A program made the position numbers and the translations under genes. This document shows positions 1 through 6,280 of a stretch of DNA of 14,079 nt, one piece after another (the first letter of the stretch is position 1; each line of letters opens with the position of its first letter). Location of the stretch: assembly GCA_036566745.1 (NCBI GenBank), contig DATCVR010000348.1, forward strand, positions 1 through 14,079. Reading direction: 5' to 3'. The DNA is from DATCVR01 sp036566745 (GTDB lineage Bacteria; Actinomycetota; Actinomycetes; Jiangellales; Jiangellaceae). The notes under the pieces are model-generated. The model searched no databases, was not told the origin of the DNA, and saw only the letters and a list, made by a program, of their open reading frames with translations.

Positions 1-599
1 AGGTCGGCCAGCCCGCCCAGCCAGGCGTAGCCCTCCTTCATCGCGTCCTTGACCTGGTCGGAGGAGTACCCCGTGCACACGACCGTGCTCGGCACGTCGA
101 GGCGGGCGTCGTTGGTCAGCACGGGTCCCTCGCGCAGCACGCCACCCGGCTCGGGCACGGCCCGTCGCCGGAACGTCTCGAGCTGCTCCTCGGTGAGGCC
201 GTCGAGATTCTCTTCCTCGGCGAGCTTCTCGGCTGAGGGCAGCTGCAGCTCGGGTGCGGTGAGGTCGGGGTCGAGCGGGCCGGTGGCCGGGGCGGAGTCG
301 ACGTAGACCACGGCCGCGAGCTGCTCCGGGATGCGGTCGGTGACGCCGTAGCCGGTCGCGCCGGCTCCGCTGTGGACCGCGAGCACGACGGGGCGCCCCG
401 CGGCCGACACCGTCGCGCAGATCGCGTCGACGTGGTCGGCGAACGTGATCGTGGACCGGTCGGTGTCGACCGACTCGAGACCGGGCAGGGTCAGCGCGGT
501 GACGTCGTGGCCGTCGGCGCGCAGGGCGGCGGCGACCTCGTCCCACGCCCACGCGCCGAGCCAGAACCCAGGAACCAGGACGATGGGTGCCGTAGTCAT
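1..599 (-). CDS. alpha/beta hydrolase, C-terminus cut off by window edge
   Basis: The ATG at 599-597 opens 199 codons that run off the left edge, so the C-terminal part, including the expected catalytic His, is missing. The N-terminus has a hydrophobic strand followed by VPGFWLGAWAWD (residues 9-20), the oxyanion-hole region typical of the AB hydrolase_6 group (pattern HGxWxGxWxW). VHSGAG at 75-80 is the nucleophile elbow, with Ser77 as predicted nucleophile. A Glu-rich segment at about 122-145 (EEENLDG, TEEQLE) fits a cap or lid insertion. The family covers esterases and small-molecule hydrolases of many kinds; the substrate cannot be told. No signal peptide is visible, so it is probably cytosolic. 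A TACGTT hexamer lies 6 nt before the ATG and no Shine-Dalgarno sequence is present, suggesting a leaderless transcript. It lies downstream of the glycosyltransferase genes on the same strand, but a strong hairpin separates them, so I infer an unrelated neighbour that marks the cluster edge. Confidence 0.85.
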   Translation of the reverse strand, partial: MTTAPIVLVPGFWLGAWAWDEVAAALRADGHDVTALTLPGLESVDTDRSTITFADHVDAICATVSAAGRPVVLAVHSGAGATGYGVTDRIPEQLAAVVYVDSAPATGPLDPDLTAPELQLPSAEKLAEEENLDGLTEEQLETFRRRAVPEPGGVLREGPVLTNDARLDVPSTVVCTGYSSDQVKDAMKEGYAWLGGLAD

Positions 600-605
600 G
601 AGGCC

Positions 606-611
606 AACGTA
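606..611 (-). promoter_or_regulatory. -10-like hexamer TACGTT of a leaderless start
   Basis: On the minus strand TACGTT is followed by six bases and then the ATG of the alpha/beta hydrolase (599-597). The TAnnnT pattern 6-7 nt before a start codon is the usual arrangement of leaderless genes in high-GC Gram-positives. No purine-rich ribosome-binding site is present. No clear -35 box was found, so the call rests on the hexamer and its spacing only. Confidence 0.4.
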
Positions 612-643
612 GAGGCCGGAACCGACAACCACGCACCGGATGC

Positions 644-675
644 GCGCGCCGCGGCGCCAGGGCGCGGCGGCGCGC
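644..675 (-). terminator. GC-rich hairpin just after the GT2/GT-B gene
   Basis: The arms 644-657 and 662-675 pair over 14 positions with a single G-G mismatch (653/666), closing a 4-nt loop. On the minus strand the hairpin begins 2 nt after the TAG stop of the 836-aa glycosyltransferase (680-678). No T-run follows, so it is not a canonical intrinsic terminator, but U-poor hairpins of this kind are common in high-GC Actinomycetota. It may end the glycosyltransferase transcript or protect its 3' end, and it separates that unit from the alpha/beta hydrolase. Confidence 0.55.
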
Positions 676-677
676 TC

Positions 678-3188
678 CTACCGCAGCGCCCGATCGCCGG
701 CGTCCTGGCCGAGGCCCACGAGCCGGGCCAGCCGGTCGCCGCAGGCCCGCGGGCCGTGGAGGCTGTCGACGTGCTCCAGCGCGCGCTGCTGCTGGTCGTG
801 GTACGCCTCGGGCGAGGCGTGAAGGCGCCGCACGAGCTGGCGTACCTCGCCGGGCGCGCAGTACTGCGCGGCGTCGCCGAACGCCGGTTCGAAGACGCGC
901 GGGAGGATCACGACGCACCCCGCGGCCATCGCCTCGATGACCACGCCCGGCGGTGCCACGTCGGCTCCCTCACGGGGAAAGTGCACGAGGAAGTCGAGCT
1001 GGGCCAGGAAGGGGCGGGTGGCCATCTTGCTGCCGCGGAACGCCACCCAGTTGGGCGGCAGGCTGGGCGCGTCGAGCACGTCGAGGACGGTGCTGTGCCC
1101 GCCCACCACGCGGACGTCGAAGCGGTCGTCGTCGGGGTAGGCGGCGAGGAGCTCGGACCGTGTGGCGGGCCAGTCGTCGGGGCGGTCCGTGGAGGTGCGC
1201 CCGATCACCGGCCGGCCCGGACCCGGGCGTCGTCTGGTGGTTGCGAACCGGCCGGGGTCGATGGCGGCGGGAAGATCGAACTCGACGAGGTCGCCGGCGT
1301 CGTCCAGGCGGGCTTCGAGGTAGCCGCGGGTGCGGGCGTCGCGCGGCAGCCACTGCGGCCGGCTGCCGAAGAGCTCGGTGGCGTGGGCGACACAGTCGGC
1401 CACGAGATACGGCACCTCGGGATCGTCGCCGCCGTTGCGGGGGATCTCGGCCACGATGACGACGCGGTCGGCCTTCAGTGCCGAGGTCGCCCCCGGGGTG
1501 AACTGCAGCACGCCGGGATCGCCGATGACGACCAGCGCCGGCTCGAGCGGCTGCTCGATGTGGACGAGGTCGACCACGCCGGCGTTGATGAGCTCCTGGA
1601 TCGAGGCGGCGGGCGGTTCGCGGCGGGGCGCGGGCGGCAACGGCATCTCGACGTGCGCGACGCCCACCCGGAGGCCGCGGTCGCACATCAGCTGGACCTC
1701 GGTGGCGGCCGCGGCGTGCGTGCCCTGTCCCTTGCGCCAGTCGGTGACGTACACGACGTCGTATACGGGGGAGGGGGCGGAGACGCGCGGACCCGCCCAC
1801 GACGCCTCCGGCAGCGGGATTGCCCGAGCCTGGGGAGTGGCCTTCGACATCGGCGAGGAACGGCCGTGGCGGACGTCGCGGTGCCAGTGGGTGTAGGCGT
1901 CGCGGTAGGCCAGGCGGGTCCACCGGAGCCAGCCGGGCACGGCGTCGCCGCGGGAGAGGGAGTCGTGGCGGATCTGGTAGATCATCAGCGGCGGGCTCGT
2001 GCGCATGTCGACGAGCGAGCCGGGCGCCGCGGCCTTCAGACGGGACGGGTACTCGATGTCGGCGGACTTGCGCACCGTGTCGAAGTAGCCGATGAGGTCG
2101 ACCACCGGACGCCGGCGGAACAGCAGCGACGACGCCGCCACGCGGTCCGGCGGGTAACCCGGGAAGGTGAACGTGAGGTCGGGGAAGGCCCGCACCGACC
2201 AGCACCGGGTCGCGAGCGCACCCGGCGTGGCCCGAAGGGTCCACACCTGGTGCTCGAGACGACGCGGATGCGACCAGTCGTCGAAGTCCTGGAACGTGAT
2301 GAACTCGCCGCGCGCCTCGTCGAGGGCGAGGTTGCGGACCAGGTAGGTGCCGCCGTTGAACGGCGTCGTGAGCAGCCGGATCCGGGGGTCCAACGCCGCG
2401 ACCCGCTGCAGGAGGTCGTGGTATTCCGGACCGGAGCAGTCGTCGACGATCAGCAGCTCGAGGTTGCGCCAGCTCTGCGCCAGGATCGAGCGCACCGCGG
2501 TGAAGATGCTGTCGTTCGGGCGGAACGCCGACATGACGACGGTGACCAGCTCGTCGTCGAAGTAGCTCGTGGCGTCGGCGCTCAGCTGGTCGAACGGGGT
2601 CGCGGAGGAGCCGTCGAGGGTCACCGGCTCGAGCCCGGCGGGCACGAAGACGGTGTTGAGCTCCTCGAGCCAGGCCTCGGCCGAGCCGGCACCGATGAAC
2701 GGGTTGACCGTGTCGAGCCGGAGCGACCAGCGCACCTGGTCGGTGAGGTCGAGGTCGGGCAGCACCTCGCGAAGGGCGTCCATGCGGTCCAGGCGCATCA
2801 GCAGCTGGGCGTACAGCGCGGCCGACTCGGGGTCGAGCGCCTCGGCGCCCTGGAGCTCGCGCAGCAGTTCGAACAGCCCGAGGGCGTCGAGCTGATCGGT
2901 GCCACCGCTGCCCTGGAGGGCGATCACCTTGGCGGCGGAGGCGAGCCAGACGGCATCGAACCCGGCCGCCTCCCGCGCGGCGGCCGGGCGCTCGAGCGGG
3001 TCGAGCGCCCGCCTGGCCAGTGTGACCAGCGCCTCGTCGCCGACCGCACCGTGGGTGGCGGCGTGCGCCATCAGCTCGCGGCCCTGCGTGCTCCTGGTCC
3101 GCAGGAGCATCGCGGTCAGGGGAGCAGGTCCGGTCTCGTGTCGAAGGCGCTCGGCGAATCGAGCGATGAACTCGTCGTGCGTGGGCAT
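678..3188 (-). CDS. bifunctional glycosyltransferase: GT2 domain plus C-terminal GT-B-like domain
   Basis: This 836-aa protein has three parts. Residues 1-210 are helical with no recognised fold and end in a segment (NPFIG, AWLEELN, AGLEPVTL) of the type that precedes GT2 domains in actinobacterial capsule proteins. Residues about 214-420 form a GT2 (GT-A fold) domain: VTVVMSAFRPNDS strand, LLIVDDCSGPEY with Asp249/Asp250 for nucleotide binding, NGGTYLVRNLALDEARG, and the DFD triad at 301-303 (QDFDDWSHPRR) as DxD metal site; ADIEY at 376-380 is the likely catalytic-acid region. Residues about 475-820 form a second, GT-B-like domain from YDVVYVTDW to IEAMAAGCVVILP (751-763) and FGDAAQY; it is paralogous to the first half of the protein encoded at 10742. 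No membrane segment or signal is visible, so it should act at the cytoplasmic face, adding sugars to a surface-glycan precursor. The start is supported by AGGAAGG 5-6 nt before the ATG. It follows the GT4 gene by 21 nt and is probably co-transcribed. Donors and acceptors are unknown. Confidence 0.88.
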   Translation of the reverse strand: MPTHDEFIARFAERLRHETGPAPLTAMLLRTRSTQGRELMAHAATHGAVGDEALVTLARRALDPLERPAAAREAAGFDAVWLASAAKVIALQGSGGTDQLDALGLFELLRELQGAEALDPESAALYAQLLMRLDRMDALREVLPDLDLTDQVRWSLRLDTVNPFIGAGSAEAWLEELNTVFVPAGLEPVTLDGSSATPFDQLSADATSYFDDELVTVVMSAFRPNDSIFTAVRSILAQSWRNLELLIVDDCSGPEYHDLLQRVAALDPRIRLLTTPFNGGTYLVRNLALDEARGEFITFQDFDDWSHPRRLEHQVWTLRATPGALATRCWSVRAFPDLTFTFPGYPPDRVAASSLLFRRRPVVDLIGYFDTVRKSADIEYPSRLKAAAPGSLVDMRTSPPLMIYQIRHDSLSRGDAVPGWLRWTRLAYRDAYTHWHRDVRHGRSSPMSKATPQARAIPLPEASWAGPRVSAPSPVYDVVYVTDWRKGQGTHAAAATEVQLMCDRGLRVGVAHVEMPLPPAPRREPPAASIQELINAGVVDLVHIEQPLEPALVVIGDPGVLQFTPGATSALKADRVVIVAEIPRNGGDDPEVPYLVADCVAHATELFGSRPQWLPRDARTRGYLEARLDDAGDLVEFDLPAAIDPGRFATTRRRPGPGRPVIGRTSTDRPDDWPATRSELLAAYPDDDRFDVRVVGGHSTVLDVLDAPSLPPNWVAFRGSKMATRPFLAQLDFLVHFPREGADVAPPGVVIEAMAAGCVVILPRVFEPAFGDAAQYCAPGEVRQLVRRLHASPEAYHDQQQRALEHVDSLHGPRACGDRLARLVGLGQDAGDRALR

Positions 3189-3209
3189 GCCTTCCTCGGC
3201 GTCTCGAGA

Positions 3210-5006
3210 TCAGGGAGCGGTGGTGCCGATGGCGGCGTAGATGTCGGCGTAGCGCTTGGCGTTGACCGACCACTGCCGTTCCGCGATGACCCAGTCGCGG
3301 CCACGCTTGGCCAGATCGGTGCGGAGGTCCGGATCGACGTGGAGCTGCTGGAGCACGTCGGCGAGCGAGGTGGCGTTGCCCGCCTCGAAGGCCCGGCCGC
3401 GTTCGCCGTCGCCGACGATCTCCAGCAGCGCCTCCAGGTCGGAGACCACGATGGGCAGGCCGGCCGCCATGGCCTCGAACGGCTTGAGTGGCGTGACCAG
3501 CCGCGCCGCGCGCTCGGGAACCCGCGGGACGACGAAGACGTCGAGCAGGCGGTAGTAGTCGAGAACCTCGTCGTGGGGCACCCGGCCGGTGAAGATCACC
3601 GAGTCGCCCGCGTCCTCGCTCGCGGCCAGAGCCTCGAGCTCCTCGCGGCGGGAGCCGTCGCCGACGATGAGGGCGACCGCCGGAACGCCGCGCCGCCGCA
3701 GCTCGGCGGCGGCCTGGATGAGGGCCTCGTGCCCTTCACGGTAGTGGTCGAGGTTGCTGACGTAGCCGAACGTGAACTTCCCGGCCAGCCCCAGCCGCTC
3801 GACCAGCGCCTCGGACCGCGGCCGGGGATGGAAGTTCTCGATGTCGACGCCGTTGGGGACCACGAACACCTTGTCGGCCGGGACCCCTCGCGCGACGATC
3901 TCCGAGCGCATCGACTCGCTCAGGGTCACCACGGCGTCGGCCTCGCGCATGCAGCGGGTCTCGGTGGCGTAGCGGCGCGCGTAGATCTCGCCGCGCTCGT
4001 TCCAGGCGAGATCGCTGCTCCACGTGGACTCGAAGAATCCACGCACCTCGTAGATCATCGGCAGGTCGAACTGCCGGGCGAGGGCGAGCCCGACCAGGGC
4101 GGGCTCGTAGCCGTGGTGGCCGGAATGGACGTGGAGCACCGACGGGCTGATGTCGACGATGCGGGCGGCCGCGGCCTCGGCGTAGGCGTCGAGGTAGACG
4201 TCGTAGAAGCGGCTCAGCTCATCCGGGTCGTCGACGTCGAGGCGGTGGTGGGGGGTGCCGTTGACGGTCTCGTACGTGACGCCGTCGGTGTTGCCGATCT
4301 GGCGCGGGAAGCCCAGCGCGGTCATCGCGACCGGGTCGAGCCCGCCCGCCCGCTGGCTGTCGAGGATGTACTGGCTGCGCATCGTGTAGCCGCTCTGGCG
4401 GTGCGGCATGGACACCTTGAGCAGGTGGAGGACCCGGCCGGGCTGGGGGTCCTCACGCAGCCGGAGGTCGCGGGAGACGGACGGCAGCCAGTCGGGCTCG
4501 GTCTCGCGGATCCGGCTCAGGATCGTGAGCTCCTGCTTCTTGAGCCCCGACGAGTCGCCCTGGGCTCTCAGCGCCGCCACGGCCGCGACCTGGAGGCTCA
4601 TCGCTCCGGCGCGGGTGAATGCCAACCGCGCCGTCTCGAGGAACTCCTTGTCATCGCCCTTGTCGGGAAGAAGTGCCGCGGCGAAGGCGATCGCCTGGCC
4701 GTACTTGCGCTTCGTGATGAGATTCATCAGCCGGTCGATGTCGGCGCGCGCGAGCTTGCTCGTCTTCGACGCGAGCATTCCGCGGCGGAAATCGCGGGGA
4801 TAGCGGTGAACTCGCCAGCCATTGCGCCGGGCCCGTCGAAGTCCGCGGGCCACCCGAACCGTGAGAGGGCGATGATCTTCGCGCTCAGCGAGAAGCTGCG
4901 CATTCTTCCGATGAAGGGAGCGAATTTGAGCCAGCGCGCCGTCGGCAAGTTCGATCTTGGTCGCGTCGTGGACGCGGATCTCGTCGGCGGTCTGGTCCAT
5001 TGTCAT
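3210..5006 (-). CDS. GT4-family glycosyltransferase (GT-B fold) with long N-terminal extension
   Basis: The chosen ATG (5006-5004) gives 598 aa; a second ATG two codons later is possible. Residues 1-75 are charged, with a possible short coiled coil (about 25-45) and a basic stretch (RVARGLRRARRNGWRVHR) that could touch the membrane. Residues about 85-185 look like short helical repeats. The GT-B catalytic part starts near 190: VLHLLKVSMPHRQSGYTMRSQYI is an N-terminal Rossmann domain of the Glyco_trans_4_4 type, LHVHSGHHGYEPALVG follows at 291-306, and PNGVDIENFHP (384-394) marks the domain junction. The C-terminal Glycos_transf_1 domain spans about 405-575, with VGDGSRREELE (448-458) and TPLKPFEAMAAGLPIVVSD (505-523) carrying the nucleotide-sugar binding Glu511. 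It probably transfers a sugar from a nucleotide donor to a lipid-linked glycan on the cytoplasmic side. It is the first gene of a two-gene minus-strand unit and is divergent from the WecB gene. The open frame extends upstream to 5120, but that part has no family similarity and lies in the promoter region. Confidence 0.9.
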   Translation of the reverse strand: MTMDQTADEIRVHDATKIELADGALAQIRSLHRKNAQLLAEREDHRPLTVRVARGLRRARRNGWRVHRYPRDFRRGMLASKTSKLARADIDRLMNLITKRKYGQAIAFAAALLPDKGDDKEFLETARLAFTRAGAMSLQVAAVAALRAQGDSSGLKKQELTILSRIRETEPDWLPSVSRDLRLREDPQPGRVLHLLKVSMPHRQSGYTMRSQYILDSQRAGGLDPVAMTALGFPRQIGNTDGVTYETVNGTPHHRLDVDDPDELSRFYDVYLDAYAEAAAARIVDISPSVLHVHSGHHGYEPALVGLALARQFDLPMIYEVRGFFESTWSSDLAWNERGEIYARRYATETRCMREADAVVTLSESMRSEIVARGVPADKVFVVPNGVDIENFHPRPRSEALVERLGLAGKFTFGYVSNLDHYREGHEALIQAAAELRRRGVPAVALIVGDGSRREELEALAASEDAGDSVIFTGRVPHDEVLDYYRLLDVFVVPRVPERAARLVTPLKPFEAMAAGLPIVVSDLEALLEIVGDGERGRAFEAGNATSLADVLQQLHVDPDLRTDLAKRGRDWVIAERQWSVNAKRYADIYAAIGTTAP

Positions 5007-5013
5007 GGCGGGG

Positions 5014-5019
5014 AGGGTA
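5014..5019 (-). promoter_or_regulatory. -10-like hexamer TACCCT, leaderless start of the GT4 gene
   Basis: On the minus strand TACCCT is followed by seven bases (CCCCGCC) and then the ATG at 5006. No Shine-Dalgarno-like purine tract lies on this strand before the ATG, which fits leaderless transcription. The hexamer also fixes the start against the longer open frame. No convincing -35 box was seen. Confidence 0.45.
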
Positions 5020-5111
5020 TCGCGCGACCGTCTCGTGGGCCGAAACCGGTAGCGGTGAGGCCGCCGTGGGAGGGCACGGCCACGGGTCTGGCATCCTACG
5101 TCTGGTGAGAT

Positions 5112-5129
5112 CCGGAGCACCTGCTCCGG
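5112..5129. promoter_or_regulatory. perfect 18-bp inverted repeat in the WecB gene leader
   Basis: CCGGAGCA-CC-TGCTCCGG is a perfect 8-bp inverted repeat with a 2-bp centre. It lies in the 154-bp gap between the divergent GT4 and WecB genes, 32 nt before the WecB start and 21 nt before its ribosome-binding site. It could be an operator for a dimeric repressor. As RNA it would need a wider loop than 2 nt, leaving about seven pairs, so a leader hairpin is a second option. Confidence 0.4.
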
Positions 5130-5149
5130 CGCCGTCGTTCGTCGAACCT

Positions 5150-5155
5150 GGAAGG
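5150..5155 (+). promoter_or_regulatory. ribosome-binding site GGAAGG that fixes a GTG start
   Basis: GGAAGG lies 5 nt before the GTG at 5161. Together with the protein alignment (the first beta-strand, LVLHVTGARPN, begins four residues after the start) it supports GTG as the true start of the epimerase gene. Confidence 0.6.
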
Positions 5156-5160
5156 CCCCC

Positions 5161-6246
5161 GTGTCCGGTGACCTCGTGCTTCATGTGACTGGAGCCCGCC
5201 CCAACTTTCCCAAGGCCGCTCCGGTCATCCGCGCACTGGGCCGCCTCGGAGTGGCGCAGGAGCTGGTCCACACCGGCCAGCACTACGACGAGCGGATGTC
5301 CGAGATCTTCTTCCGCCAGCTCGGGCTGCCCGAGCCCGACGTCAACATGGGCGTGGGTTCGGGGTCGCACGCCGAGCAGACCGGCGCGATCATGGTGGGG
5401 CTCGAGAAGCTCCTGGCGTCCCGCTCGACCGCCATGGTGGTCGTCTACGGCGACGTCAACTCCACCGTCGCCGCGGCGCTGGTGGCGGCCAAGGCACAGA
5501 TCCCGCTCGCCCACGTCGAGGCCGGGCTGCGCAGTTTCGACCCGTCCATGCCGGAAGAGGTCAACCGGGTCGTGACCGACCGGCTGGCCGACGTCCTCTT
5601 CGCCACGAGCCCCGACGCCATCGCCCACCTGGGCAACGAAGGCGTTCCGGCGGACAAGATCCACCTGGTCGGCAACCCCATGATCGACACCCTGCTGGCC
5701 AACATCGACCGCTTCGACAGCGCCAGGGCCCGGGCCGACCACGGCATCTCCGGCGACTACGCGGTGGCCACGCTGCATCGCCCGGGCAACGTCGACGACC
5801 CCTCCGACGCCGCCGAGCTGGTCAAGGCCGTGCACGCGGTGGCCGACCAGGTGCCGATCGTGCTGCCGCTGCATCCCCGGGGCCGGGCCCGGCTGCGGGC
5901 CTCGGGCCTGTTCGACCACCCGCAGCTGACGATCGTCGACCCGCTGGGGTACGTCGAGTTCATCGGCCTCGTGCGGGGCGCGGCGTTCGTCGTCACCGAC
6001 TCCGGCGGCGTCCAGGAGGAGACCACGATCCTGGGCGTGCCGTGCCTGACCCTCCGGCCCAACACCGAGCGTCCGGTCACCATCACCCACGGCACGAACC
6101 GCCTGGTCACCCGCGAAGACCTCCCCGAGGCCGCGGCAGCCGCGCTGGCCGCCGGGCGGGCCGAGACCTGGCCAGTGCCGCCGCTCTGGGACGGTCACGC
6201 CGGCGAGCGGATCGCCGCGATCATCGCCGCCGAGATCGGCAGCTGA
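5161..6246 (+). CDS. wecB: UDP-N-acetylglucosamine 2-epimerase (non-hydrolysing)
   Basis: The enzyme interconverts UDP-GlcNAc and UDP-ManNAc in the cytosol, supplying ManNAc or ManNAcA units for surface polysaccharides. At 361 aa it has the normal family length. Signatures in order: TGARPNFPKAAPVIRAL (10-26), TGQHYDERMS (38-47), GDVNSTVAAALVAA with Asp98 (97-110), HVEAGLRSFD with Glu120 (118-127), PEEVNRVVTD with Glu132/133 (131-140), VGNPMIDTL (170-178), LHRPGNVDD with His206 (205-213), DSGGVQEETTILGVP (280-294) and RPNTERPVTITHGTN (299-313). Asp98, Glu120, Glu132 and His206 correspond to E. coli Asp95, Glu117, Glu131 and His213, so it should be active. The usual HRxEN motif reads HRPGN here. 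It starts with GTG behind a good ribosome-binding site, is divergent from the GT4 gene and convergent with the beta-helix gene. No WecC-type dehydrogenase is in the window, so whether ManNAc is oxidised to ManNAcA cannot be said. Confidence 0.96.
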   Translation: MSGDLVLHVTGARPNFPKAAPVIRALGRLGVAQELVHTGQHYDERMSEIFFRQLGLPEPDVNMGVGSGSHAEQTGAIMVGLEKLLASRSTAMVVVYGDVNSTVAAALVAAKAQIPLAHVEAGLRSFDPSMPEEVNRVVTDRLADVLFATSPDAIAHLGNEGVPADKIHLVGNPMIDTLLANIDRFDSARARADHGISGDYAVATLHRPGNVDDPSDAAELVKAVHAVADQVPIVLPLHPRGRARLRASGLFDHPQLTIVDPLGYVEFIGLVRGAAFVVTDSGGVQEETTILGVPCLTLRPNTERPVTITHGTNRLVTREDLPEAAAAALAAGRAETWPVPPLWDGHAGERIAAIIAAEIGS

Positions 6247-6251
6247 CCTCG

Positions 6252-6280
6252 GCGGCTGACCCCAGCGGCGCCTCAGCCGC
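6252..6280. terminator. hairpin between convergent stop codons
   Basis: GCGGCTGA (6252-6259) and TCAGCCGC (6273-6280) form a perfect 8-bp stem with a 13-nt loop. The stem lies between the convergent WecB and beta-helix genes and contains the beta-helix stop (TCA, 6273-6275). It is a candidate bidirectional terminator, without T-tracts. Confidence 0.45.

Noticed and set aside
372..5108. A 1578-codon open frame on the plus strand
   Set aside because: It is antisense to the two glycosyltransferase genes, which have full domain motifs. The frame is rich in Gly, Arg, Val, Asp and Glu with no fold or motif, as expected when stop codons are rare in a high-GC complement.
5007..5120. 38-residue N-terminal extension of the GT4 protein
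   Set aside because: It lies in the divergent promoter region, is Arg/Pro-rich without similarity, and a -10-like hexamer sits just before the ATG at 5006.
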